Source of the DNA: an uncultured Veillonella sp.
GTDB lineage: Bacteria > Bacillota > Negativicutes > Veillonellales > Veillonellaceae
Assembly: GCA_934202215.1 (NCBI GenBank)
Contig: CAKPXR010000008.1
Span: 1 to 37,628, forward strand
Direction of reading: 5' to 3'
DNA: 37,628 nucleotides
Shown here: in pieces, positions 24,947 to 32,609 of the stretch
Numbering within the stretch: the first letter of the stretch is position 1
How the letters are laid out: every line of letters begins with the position of its first letter
Translations under genes and position numbers: made by a program
The notes under the pieces: generated by a model
Told to the model about the DNA's origin: nothing
Seen by the model: only the letters and a program-made list of their open reading frames with translations
The model's database searches: none

Positions 24947-25894
24947 ATGTCATTTGCTGAAGATGTAAAAAATGAATTATGCCAATATGAATCCTCTAGT
25001 GATACAGATGTGGCCATGAAAATTGAAGCGTCTTGTTTATTGCGCATGGGTGGCTCTATCATTCTGGGGATGAAGGGCGCTGTTGGTATTAGATTAGCTA
25101 CTGCAAATAATGCAGTAGCTCGTCGTTTGTTAGGCATATTAAAGAAACAATATGAATTACCTACCAATGTATTAGTACGACAAGGGCTTAACTTGCGTAA
25201 GAAAAATATGTATACCCTATCTGTGGAGCCATCCATAGAAGGGCGACAGGCTTTAGAAGATCTTGCTTTATGGCCTGTAACGGAGCAAATTCCTCGTAGT
25301 TGGCTTAAATCCATGGAGGCACGACGTGCTTTTTTACGGGGCGCCTTTTTAGGTGGTGGTTCCGTTAATAAACCACAAAGCGACTATCATCTCGAGTTTA
25401 TGACTGGCAATGAGAATTTTGCTAAGGAAATTATCCATGTGTTACGGCTCTTTCACATTCATGCAGGCTTGACTGAGCGAAAGGAAGAGTATGTGGTATA
25501 CCTTAAAGAAGGTGATTCAGTAACGGACTGCTTACAAATTATGGGGGCACAATCAGCACTTATGGAGTTTGAAAATGTGCGTATTATGAAGACTGTACGT
25601 AATCAAATTAATCGACAAGTAAATTGTGAGACTGCTAATTTGCAAAAGGTTGTAGATGCTGCAGTACGTCAGGTAAAAGCGATTCGAATCATTGATAGAG
25701 AAATTGGTATAGATGAATTGCCTGAAAAGTTACGGATTGTAGCCAGATTGAGATGGGACAATCCAGAAGCGAGCTTAAAAGAGCTAGAAGAATTGATGGA
25801 TGGCGAATTATCCAAGTCGGGTATTGGTCATCGTTTAAAGAAAATCGAAGCATTAGCACTTACGTATGACCCTATGGGGCTTGAAGAAATATAG
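24947..25894 (+). CDS. whiA: WhiA-family DNA-binding protein
   Basis: Sporulation-regulator homologue that in non-sporulating Firmicutes influences cell division and chromosome segregation. The 315 residues have an N-terminal domain of degenerate LAGLIDADG homing-endonuclease fold (SFAEDVKNELCQYE, ASCLLRMGGSI, RRAFLRGAFLGGGSVNKPQSDYHLEF). The C-terminal helix-turn-helix includes NCETANLQKVVDAA, LPEKLRIVARLRWDNPEASLKELEELM and LSKSGIGHRLKKIEALA. Third gene of the rapZ-yvcK-whiA group, 12 bases before the next coding region. Confidence 0.95.
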   Translation: MSFAEDVKNELCQYESSSDTDVAMKIEASCLLRMGGSIILGMKGAVGIRLATANNAVARRLLGILKKQYELPTNVLVRQGLNLRKKNMYTLSVEPSIEGRQALEDLALWPVTEQIPRSWLKSMEARRAFLRGAFLGGGSVNKPQSDYHLEFMTGNENFAKEIIHVLRLFHIHAGLTERKEEYVVYLKEGDSVTDCLQIMGAQSALMEFENVRIMKTVRNQINRQVNCETANLQKVVDAAVRQVKAIRIIDREIGIDELPEKLRIVARLRWDNPEASLKELEELMDGELSKSGIGHRLKKIEALALTYDPMGLEEI

Positions 25895-25906
25895 AGGTAT
25901 TAATAT

Positions 25907-28900
25907 ATGTTTTCTTATAAATCAAAATATTGTGTAGCTGCGGCCATGGCCGCCATGGCTGCGCTTACAGGCCATGTAGAGGCTCGTGATATAGATTTAC
26001 AATCAATTGGATATTTTCAGTTTTCTCCGTTGCCACCAAGCTTGGTATCTCAAACAGATACGTTGCTATTATCGGATAGCCCTGAATATGTAGGCCCAGT
26101 AGGTGGCACGCTTAGTGCGGGTACAATTAATGGCAATGGACGTATCTATTTTTATCATGTAAATGAAATGGATCAGCCTCATAAGATTGCTATCGTACTC
26201 GAGAACCAAACGGCGTATCCTAATACCGTTCATGTGATGAGACAGCTAAAATCTGTGGCCACACCAGATTATTTTGCGGCTGGTCGCGATTTATCCCGTA
26301 AAGATTTAGAGCATCCTTTAGATGAAAGTCCTAATGCAAGACCTTTGTATTCGTTAAGTATTCCGCCACAAGGACGCCAATTAATCTTTACAGATCTGGA
26401 AAATACACCAGTATATCAAGATGCATTATTTACTGGCATTGTAGATATCAAAACAGAGGCTCCAATCTTTGCCCGTGTTATGATGTTGCCTATGGGGATG
26501 GATGCTGTTGATGCATCTCATTGGGCTAAGAATTTACCTATTGATGAAATTCAATTACGTGGTACATATACGGGCTCTAAGCGTAATATGGAGGTTACAA
26601 CACCTTTTGATACTGCATTAGGCGGAGCCTTTGTTGAAATTGGTAATGATAAAGAGGATGCATTTATTAATGGTGTAGATGAAATGCAAAATAAAGCATT
26701 TGTTCGTGACCGTGGTAACTATGGTGTTTCATATACTTTAAAAATTCCTACAAAGGGTAATGAACCGTTTAGATTGTATTTTAACCCTCTTGGGGGGCCA
26801 TATTCTGGTTCCTTTACGGTAAAAGCACTTCATCAACAAGGTGCCCGTAGAGGTCAAACCGATACGCGTACGTATCATATCGGTGGTGCCGATGGTATCA
26901 ATGCCTTAGGGGACGGTACTATATTAGATAGTCGTCTTATGGGGAATTATAATGCTGGTGATTTGTTAACATTAAATTTTATGCCTGCTGGGGCATCTAA
27001 TTTGCCAATTCGATTCTTATTGATTCCTGAATCTCTTGCAAATCCACAAAAACATCAGACTATTGCGGTTAATGTACCAAAAGATGTGACTGACAGTTTA
27101 GGACATCCAACTCAAAGTGGCACACAAATTCCTGTGGGTCCTATAAACAGTAAAGATACCAATAAAGGAACGGTAGATAGTTCTAAATCTACGATGACTC
27201 CTGCTAAACAAGCAGAAACAATTGCTCACGAAGAAACAAAAAAATTGAGCGATAAAGCTGCAGCTGATGCTAAAAAAGAGGCACAACTTAAAAAAGCGAA
27301 AGATGCAGAAGAAGCATTAGCTCGTAAGAAAGCTGAAGAAACTCGTTTAGCAGCAGAAAAGGCTGAATTAGCACGTAAAGCGGCCGAAGCAAAACATGCT
27401 GAATTAGAACGCAAGCTAGCAGAGAAAACTGAGGCGGATCGCAAAGCGGCTGAGTTGAAGGCTGCCCAAGAGGCTCAAGCTGCTAAAGATAAAGCCGCAT
27501 TAGAAGCGAAAAAAGCTGAGGAGATGCGACAAGCAGAAGAGGCTAAACGATTAGAGGCAGAAAGAAAAGCGGAGCTTGATCGAAAGGTAGGTGAAGCCCG
27601 TAAGGCCGAAGAAGAACGTAAAGCTGAGATGGTGCGTATTGAAGCTGCTAGAAAGGCTGAAGAAACTAGACAAGCTGCTGAAGCTAAGGCTCGTTTTGAA
27701 GCCCAACGGGCAGCAGAGAAGGCAGCATTAGAAGCGAAAAAAGCTGAAGAAGAACGATTAGCTGCTGAAGCAAAAGCACGTTTAGAAGCACAACGAAAAG
27801 CGGAACAAGAAGCATTGGAAGCACGCCGTGCCGAAGAAGCTCGTAAAGCGGCCGAAGCAAAAGCAGCACTAGAAGCACAACGTGCAGCTGAACAGGCTGC
27901 GTTAGAAGCGAAACGTCAAGAAGATGCTCGTAAAGCGGCAGAGGCAAAAGCTGCCTTAGAAGCTCAACGTATTGAAGCAGCAAGAAAAGCAGAGGAAGCG
28001 CGTCGTGCAGAAGAAGCGAGAAAGGCTGAAGAGGCTCGTATACAAGCAGCTCGTAAAGCAGAGGAAGCTCGTGTTGCAGCAGAGGCTAAACGAGCTGAAG
28101 AAGCGCGTAAGGCTGAAGAAGCTCGAATTGAAGCAGCTCATAAAGCTGAACAAGCTCGTTTGGCAGAAGAAGCACGAAAAGCAGAAGAAGCACGTCGTTT
28201 AGAAGCGGCTAGACTTGAGGCACAACGTAAGGCTGAACAAGAACGTCTTGAAGCGGCCCGTAAAGCCGAAGAAGCCCGCGTTGCGGCTGAAGCAAAACGT
28301 CAGGAAGAATTACGTAAGGCCGAGGAAGCTCGAATCGCAGCCGAAGCAAAACGAGCAGAAGAACTTCGTAAGGCTGAGGAAGCTCGTATAGCTGCTGAGG
28401 CTCGTAAGGCGGAGCAAGCTAGATTGGCTGCAGAACGAGCAGAAGCTGAACGTCAAGCAGCAGAGGCAAAACGTATTGCTGAAGAACGCTATCAAGCGCA
28501 TTTAGAAGCGGAACGCAAAGCAGAAGAAGCTCGTCAACAAGCTCTTGCACAAGCTGAAGTTGAACGTAAAGCAAAAGAACGGGCTGAAGCGATTCAACGT
28601 GTTAAAGAACAGCAAGAAAATGCTCGTCGTCGTGCAGAACTTGCTCGTCAACAGATTGAAGCGGAACGAAAGGCTGCACAAGCAGCTAAGAACGGACCTT
28701 CCTTTAGTGAACTTGATGATATACATGAGGATACACCAAGTGTAAATATTCCAAATGCTGTATCTATTGATGAGTTAACTAAACCTAGACCGACTGCATC
28801 TCAAAATACACGTCGTCGAAATCAGCGTCAACTTCAACCAAATCAACAATCTGCTCAGCAAAATTCAATGACTTATGATCAACAAGGTCAAGCACTATAT

Positions 28901-28966
28901 GATTCACAGCAAGGCCAACAAAGTGATGATCAGAATCCACCAAATTTGCATCCTATGGGGCGGTAA
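25907..28966 (+). CDS. Unrecognised exported protein with a ~490-residue charged helix
   Basis: I do not recognise the N-terminal domain. The 1019 residues start with a signal peptide (MFSYKSKYCVAAAMAAMAA..., cleavage near HVEA|RD). A folded, mostly beta-like region follows (about 25-385; VGPVGGTLSAGTINGNGRIYF, IPPQGRQLIFTDLEN, ARVMMLPMGMDAVDASHWA, FRLYFNPLGGPYSGSFTV). A short Ser/Thr/Pro linker leads to an uninterrupted Ala/Glu/Lys/Arg region (about 435-925) built from loose 7-residue units such as ARKAEEA. The tail (928-1019) is Pro/Gln/Asn-rich. There is no C-terminal anchor, SLH or barrel signature. The helix resembles domain II of TolA and could span the periplasm, but TolA's N-terminal membrane anchor is missing. 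A terminator follows. Confidence 0.8.
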   Translation: MFSYKSKYCVAAAMAAMAALTGHVEARDIDLQSIGYFQFSPLPPSLVSQTDTLLLSDSPEYVGPVGGTLSAGTINGNGRIYFYHVNEMDQPHKIAIVLENQTAYPNTVHVMRQLKSVATPDYFAAGRDLSRKDLEHPLDESPNARPLYSLSIPPQGRQLIFTDLENTPVYQDALFTGIVDIKTEAPIFARVMMLPMGMDAVDASHWAKNLPIDEIQLRGTYTGSKRNMEVTTPFDTALGGAFVEIGNDKEDAFINGVDEMQNKAFVRDRGNYGVSYTLKIPTKGNEPFRLYFNPLGGPYSGSFTVKALHQQGARRGQTDTRTYHIGGADGINALGDGTILDSRLMGNYNAGDLLTLNFMPAGASNLPIRFLLIPESLANPQKHQTIAVNVPKDVTDSLGHPTQSGTQIPVGPINSKDTNKGTVDSSKSTMTPAKQAETIAHEETKKLSDKAAADAKKEAQLKKAKDAEEALARKKAEETRLAAEKAELARKAAEAKHAELERKLAEKTEADRKAAELKAAQEAQAAKDKAALEAKKAEEMRQAEEAKRLEAERKAELDRKVGEARKAEEERKAEMVRIEAARKAEETRQAAEAKARFEAQRAAEKAALEAKKAEEERLAAEAKARLEAQRKAEQEALEARRAEEARKAAEAKAALEAQRAAEQAALEAKRQEDARKAAEAKAALEAQRIEAARKAEEARRAEEARKAEEARIQAARKAEEARVAAEAKRAEEARKAEEARIEAAHKAEQARLAEEARKAEEARRLEAARLEAQRKAEQERLEAARKAEEARVAAEAKRQEELRKAEEARIAAEAKRAEELRKAEEARIAAEARKAEQARLAAERAEAERQAAEAKRIAEERYQAHLEAERKAEEARQQALAQAEVERKAKERAEAIQRVKEQQENARRRAELARQQIEAERKAAQAAKNGPSFSELDDIHEDTPSVNIPNAVSIDELTKPRPTASQNTRRRNQRQLQPNQQSAQQNSMTYDQQGQALYDSQQGQQSDDQNPPNLHPMGR

Positions 28967-29042
28967 TATTTGCCTATAATAATAAAAATAATTTATAGTT
29001 AATCATAGATTTCTTGACTGGAAATAATTGGTTGAAATATAG

Positions 29043-29079
29043 AGAGGACAAGCTATTTTATTGGGCTTGTCCTCTTTTT
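29043..29079 (+). terminator. Rho-independent terminator after the long-helix protein
   Basis: AGAGGACAAGC (29043-29053) pairs with GCTTGTCCTCT (29065-29075) around an 11-nt loop, followed by T4. It separates the whiA group from the pyrimidine operon. Confidence 0.93.
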
Positions 29080-29107
29080 AAAATACGTATGAACTTTTGC
29101 TTTCACA

Positions 29108-29136
29108 TTGACTTTCAGGGGTAGATTCAGTACAAT
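29108..29136 (+). promoter_or_regulatory. Promoter of the pyr operon
   Basis: -35 TTGACT (29108-29113), 17 bases, -10 TACAAT (29131-29136): near-consensus housekeeping promoter. Transcription should start near 29143, leaving a ~178-nt leader before pyrB. Confidence 0.85.
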
Positions 29137-29142
29137 AAATAA

Positions 29143-29297
29143 AGATAATGCAATGAAATGGTACGAGAGACCATTGCATTTTACAATACCTTTTAAATTG
29201 GTCCAGAGAGGCTGATAAAGGACATATAGTTGAAGCGCCCTCAAGGGCTTCTTTGTGCAAACTATGCGACCTTTTGCCCTGGGCAAAAGGTTTTTTT
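29143..29297 (+). promoter_or_regulatory. PyrR-type attenuator leader (binding loop plus terminator)
   Basis: The leader contains GTCCAGAGAGGCTGATAAA then GGAC (29201-29223). This closely matches the PyrR-binding loop of B. subtilis pyr mRNA (CCAGAGAGGCU), closed by a GTCC/GGAC stem. Upstream is another hairpin (AATGCA 29147-29152 with TGCATT 29175-29180, inner ATGGT with ACCAT). Downstream is an intrinsic terminator: ACCTTTTGCCC (29269-29279), GGGCAAAAGGT (29281-29291), T7. AGGGC (29244-29248) can pair with GCCCT (29276-29280), a possible antiterminator contact. Expected behaviour: with high UMP, PyrR binds the loop, the terminator forms and pyr transcription falls. No pyrR gene lies in this window. 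Confidence 0.85.
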
Positions 29298-29320
29298 GTT
29301 AAATGAGTTAGGAGGCAATC

Positions 29321-30271
29321 ATGGGACAAGTGAGCTTGCATGGCAAACATTTGTTAGGATTACAACATGCTACACCTGAAGAAATTAAATTGATTCTTGA
29401 TGTAGCGAAAAAGATGAAAAAGGTTGTTTTGTCTGATGACAAAAAGATTCCTTACTTGAAAGGTAAGGCAATTATCAATCTATTCATGGAGCCTAGTACA
29501 CGTACGCGTAGTTCTTTTGAACTAGCAGGTAAATATTTAGGGGCAGATGTAATCAATATTACACCAAGTGGTTCCTCTATGGGTAAGGGTGAAAGCTTCC
29601 GCGATACATTATTAACATTGTCCTATATGGGGACTGATGCCATCGTAATGCGTAGCAGTGCAGAAGGGGCTCCTCTCTATGCGACAAAAGCTGTTGATCC
29701 TATCATCATCAATGCTGGCGATGGTGCTCATGAACATCCAACCCAAGCATTGCTCGATATGTTCTCCATTATTGAACAAAAAGGCTCTCTAGAAGGTAAA
29801 AAAGTCGTGATTGTTGGCGATATTATGCATAGTCGTGTAGCAAGATCAGATATTTATGGCCTTACAAAAATGGGGGCTGATGTTCATTTAGCTGGTCCTC
29901 GTACAATGCTCTATCCTGAACTTGAAAAAATGGGTGTTACCATTCATCATGATGTGCGTGAAGCCGTGAAGGATGCAGATGTTGTCAATGTGCTTCGCAT
30001 TCAATTAGAACGTATTCACTCCGCGCTATATCCAACAAATCGTGAATATGCGCGTATCTTTGGTATCAATAAAGAGGTATTAAGCCTAGCAAAAGATGAT
30101 GTTATGGTTATGCATCCAGGCCCAATGAATCGTGGCCTTGAAATTTCCCCAGATGTAGCCTACTGGGATCAATCCGTAATTCAAGAACAAGTACGCAATG
30201 GTGTATCCGTTCGTATGGCTGTATTGTACTTAACAATTCATGGAGGTGACGGTAGTGAGCTTGCTTATTAA
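29321..30271 (+). CDS. pyrB: Aspartate carbamoyltransferase catalytic subunit PyrB
   Basis: Forms carbamoyl-aspartate from carbamoyl phosphate and aspartate, the committed step of UMP synthesis. The 316 residues show the carbamoyl-phosphate loop MEPSTRTRSSFELAGKYLG, the segment SGSSMGKGESFRDTL, DGAHEHPTQALLDMF and HPGPMNRGLEI. RBS TAGGAGG lies just before ATG 29321. No pyrI regulatory subunit follows, so control is expected at the leader. It overlaps the next gene by 17 bases. Confidence 0.97.
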   Translation: MGQVSLHGKHLLGLQHATPEEIKLILDVAKKMKKVVLSDDKKIPYLKGKAIINLFMEPSTRTRSSFELAGKYLGADVINITPSGSSMGKGESFRDTLLTLSYMGTDAIVMRSSAEGAPLYATKAVDPIIINAGDGAHEHPTQALLDMFSIIEQKGSLEGKKVVIVGDIMHSRVARSDIYGLTKMGADVHLAGPRTMLYPELEKMGVTIHHDVREAVKDADVVNVLRIQLERIHSALYPTNREYARIFGINKEVLSLAKDDVMVMHPGPMNRGLEISPDVAYWDQSVIQEQVRNGVSVRMAVLYLTIHGGDGSELAY

Positions 30272-31541
30272 AAATGGTACGGTAGTCAATCCGGCAAAAC
30301 AACAACATGAAGTAGCAGACGTTCTCGTGAAAGATGGTAAAATTGCAGCCATCGGTCAAAATTTAAGTGCAGATGGTGCTGAAGTATATGATGCAACAGG
30401 ACTTATTGTAGCACCGGGTCTTATCGATATTCATACACATTTGCGCGAACCAGGCCAAGAAGCAAAAGAAGATTTTCATTCTGGTACACAAGCGGCAGCG
30501 GCTGGTGGGTTTACACGCGTCGTGACTATGGCGAATACAACACCAGTAGTAGATAATGCAGCTCTTGTAAGAGGCTTGAAAAAACAAGCTGAACTTACAG
30601 GCGTAGTAAAGGTAGAATTCATCGGTGCTGTATCCAAGAACCTGGAAGGTAAAGAACTTGCTGAATTAGGTGATATGGCTGAAGCAGGTGTTGTAGCGTA
30701 TTCTGATGATGGTCACTATGTAGAAAGCGCTGCTTTCATGCGTCGTGCATTGGAATATTCTTCTATGTTCAACAAAATGGTTATTGACCATGCGGAAGAT
30801 ATTAGTTTGACTAAAAATGGTCACATGCATGAAGGTTTTGTATCTTATGAAATGGGTGTTATCGGTCGTCCGGCTGTAGCTGAAGATTTGGCCGTAGCTC
30901 GCGATATCTTATTAGCAGAAATGACAGGTGGTCATATTCATATCGCTCACGTAAGTAGTAAAAATACGGTCGATATGGTACGCTGTGCTAAGGCTAAAGG
31001 GGTTAATGTGACTTGTGAAGTTACGAGTCAACATTTATCCTTTACGGATGAATATTTACGCGAATATAATCCGGCTTTTAAAATGGCACCGCCAATTCGC
31101 TCCGAAGATCATCGTCAAGCATTGTTAGAAGGTTTGAAAGATGGCACTATCGATGCTATTATCACAGACCATGCACCACATGCATTTGAAGAAAAAGACC
31201 ATGAGTTCTGTTGTGCACCAAATGGTTTTAGTGGTCTTGAAACGTCTTTAGCTGGCGTAATTACAAATGCTTATGGTCCAGATAAACTCAGCATTGATCA
31301 AGTGGTGTATTACATGAGTACACGTCCGGCTGAGTTGATGCATTTAGATGCAGGTATTCTTGAAGTTGGTAAACCAGCAGATATTACAGTATTCTCTACT
31401 ACAGAACAATGGACTGTAGATAGAAATCAATTCTATACAAAAGGTAAAGTTAGCCCATTTGATGGCATGACTGTTACTGGTAAAGCAAAACTTACCGTTG
31501 TAGACGGTAACATCGTTATGAAGGAGGGCGTGGTCCTATAA
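30255..31541 (+). CDS. pyrC: Dihydroorotase PyrC (class I)
   Basis: Zinc amidohydrolase that closes carbamoyl-aspartate to dihydroorotate. GTG 30255 is taken as start because GGAGGTG (30242-30248) precedes it by 6 nt and the family begins at SLLIKNGTVVNP; an in-frame ATG at 30240 overlaps that ribosome site. The 428 residues contain the metal motif DIHTHLREPGQE, DHAEDISLT, HIAHVSSKNTVDMVRCAKAKG and ITDHAPHAFEEK. The stop overlaps the carA start by one base (TAATG). Confidence 0.96.
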   Translation: MSLLIKNGTVVNPAKQQHEVADVLVKDGKIAAIGQNLSADGAEVYDATGLIVAPGLIDIHTHLREPGQEAKEDFHSGTQAAAAGGFTRVVTMANTTPVVDNAALVRGLKKQAELTGVVKVEFIGAVSKNLEGKELAELGDMAEAGVVAYSDDGHYVESAAFMRRALEYSSMFNKMVIDHAEDISLTKNGHMHEGFVSYEMGVIGRPAVAEDLAVARDILLAEMTGGHIHIAHVSSKNTVDMVRCAKAKGVNVTCEVTSQHLSFTDEYLREYNPAFKMAPPIRSEDHRQALLEGLKDGTIDAIITDHAPHAFEEKDHEFCCAPNGFSGLETSLAGVITNAYGPDKLSIDQVVYYMSTRPAELMHLDAGILEVGKPADITVFSTTEQWTVDRNQFYTKGKVSPFDGMTVTGKAKLTVVDGNIVMKEGVVL

Positions 31542-32608
31542 TGAAAGGCAAATTAGTTCTGGAAGACGGTTCCGTATTTGAAGGTTCCCTATTGGGCGGC
31601 GCTCCAACAGTGGGTGAAGTCGTATTCAACACGGGCATGACAGGATATCAAGAAATCTTGACTGACCCATCCTATGCGGATCAAATTATTACATTAACAT
31701 ATCCATTGGTTGGTAACTATGGCACATTAAATGCTATTACACAAGGGCCTAAACCATACTGTAAAGGTTTTATTGTAGGCGAGTTGTGTGATTTCCCATC
31801 TAACTGGCAAAACGAAGGCTTGTTCAGTGAATATTTACGTCTGCATGGCATTCCTTGCCTCTATGATGTAGATACGCGTGCAATTACGCGTACCATTCGC
31901 AACCATGGCGTTATGAAAGGCGTACTTGTGCGTGCTGATTACCCAATGGAAGATATTCAAAAATTATTCAAACAAGACTTGCCAACAGATCAAGTTATGC
32001 GTGTTACTACAAAGTGGCAAGGTATGCGTGGTGACAAAAACGCTGAATTCCATGTGGCTGTAATGGATTATGGTGTAAAAGAAAATATTCTTCGTTCCTT
32101 AGAAGCGGCAGGTTGCCGATTGACTGTGTTCCCTGCAGATTCTAAAGCTGAAGAAGTATTAGCCGTAAACCCTGATGGTATTTTCTTGTCAAATGGTCCT
32201 GGGGACCCTCAAGATTTAGGTTATGCAGTAGAAGAAGTGAAGAAAATGTTTGGTAAGAAACCAATCTTTGGTATCTGCATGGGTCACCAAGTATTGGCAC
32301 AAGCATACGGTGGAACTACATTCAAACTAAAATTTGGTCATCGTGGTTCTAACCATCCAGTACAAGATCTTCGTACTGGCCGCGTATATATTACATCTCA
32401 AAATCATGGTTTTGCCGTAGATGATACTTCTTTGCCTGATTATATTGAAATCACACATCGCAGTGTGAACGATGGTACTGTAGAAGGTATGCGCCATAAA
32501 GAATTGCCAATCTTCTCCGTACAATACCATCCAGAAGCGTCCCCTGGACCAACTGATAACCTATATTTGTTTGATGAATTTGAAGATATGATGAGAAAGG
32601 GAAAATAA
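31541..32608 (+). CDS. carA: Carbamoyl-phosphate synthase small subunit CarA
   Basis: Glutamine amidotransferase subunit that supplies ammonia to CarB. The 355 residues have the N-terminal CarA domain ([42 protein letters not shown]). The class I amidotransferase domain follows, with nucleophile Cys in [18 protein letters not shown] and His/Glu in [12 protein letters not shown]. Location inside the pyr operon marks it as the pyrimidine-regulated synthase. Confidence 0.97.
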   Translation: MKGKLVLEDGSVFEGSLLGGAPTVGEVVFNTGMTGYQEILTDPSYADQIITLTYPLVGNYGTLNAITQGPKPYCKGFIVGELCDFPSNWQNEGLFSEYLRLHGIPCLYDVDTRAITRTIRNHGVMKGVLVRADYPMEDIQKLFKQDLPTDQVMRVTTKWQGMRGDKNAEFHVAVMDYGVKENILRSLEAAGCRLTVFPADSKAEEVLAVNPDGIFLSNGPGDPQDLGYAVEEVKKMFGKKPIFGICMGHQVLAQAYGGTTFKLKFGHRGSNHPVQDLRTGRVYITSQNHGFAVDDTSLPDYIEITHRSVNDGTVEGMRHKELPIFSVQYHPEASPGPTDNLYLFDEFEDMMRKGK

Positions 32609-32609
32609 T

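Noticed and set aside
27200-28690. Long-helix region taken as a true TolA gene
   Set aside because: TolA needs an N-terminal membrane anchor and a C-terminal TolA domain; here there is a cleavable signal, a large N-terminal domain and a disordered tail, and no tolQ/tolR/tolB/pal nearby.
27684-28726. Several Leu-, Ser/Phe- or Lys-rich frames on both strands within the long-helix gene
   Set aside because: Frame shadows of the repetitive Ala/Glu/Lys/Arg coding sequence.
29143-29297. pyrB leader as a T-box or uracil-sensing riboswitch
   Set aside because: No T-box GGTGG sequence or specifier arrangement; the CCAGAGAGGCT loop fits PyrR binding much better.
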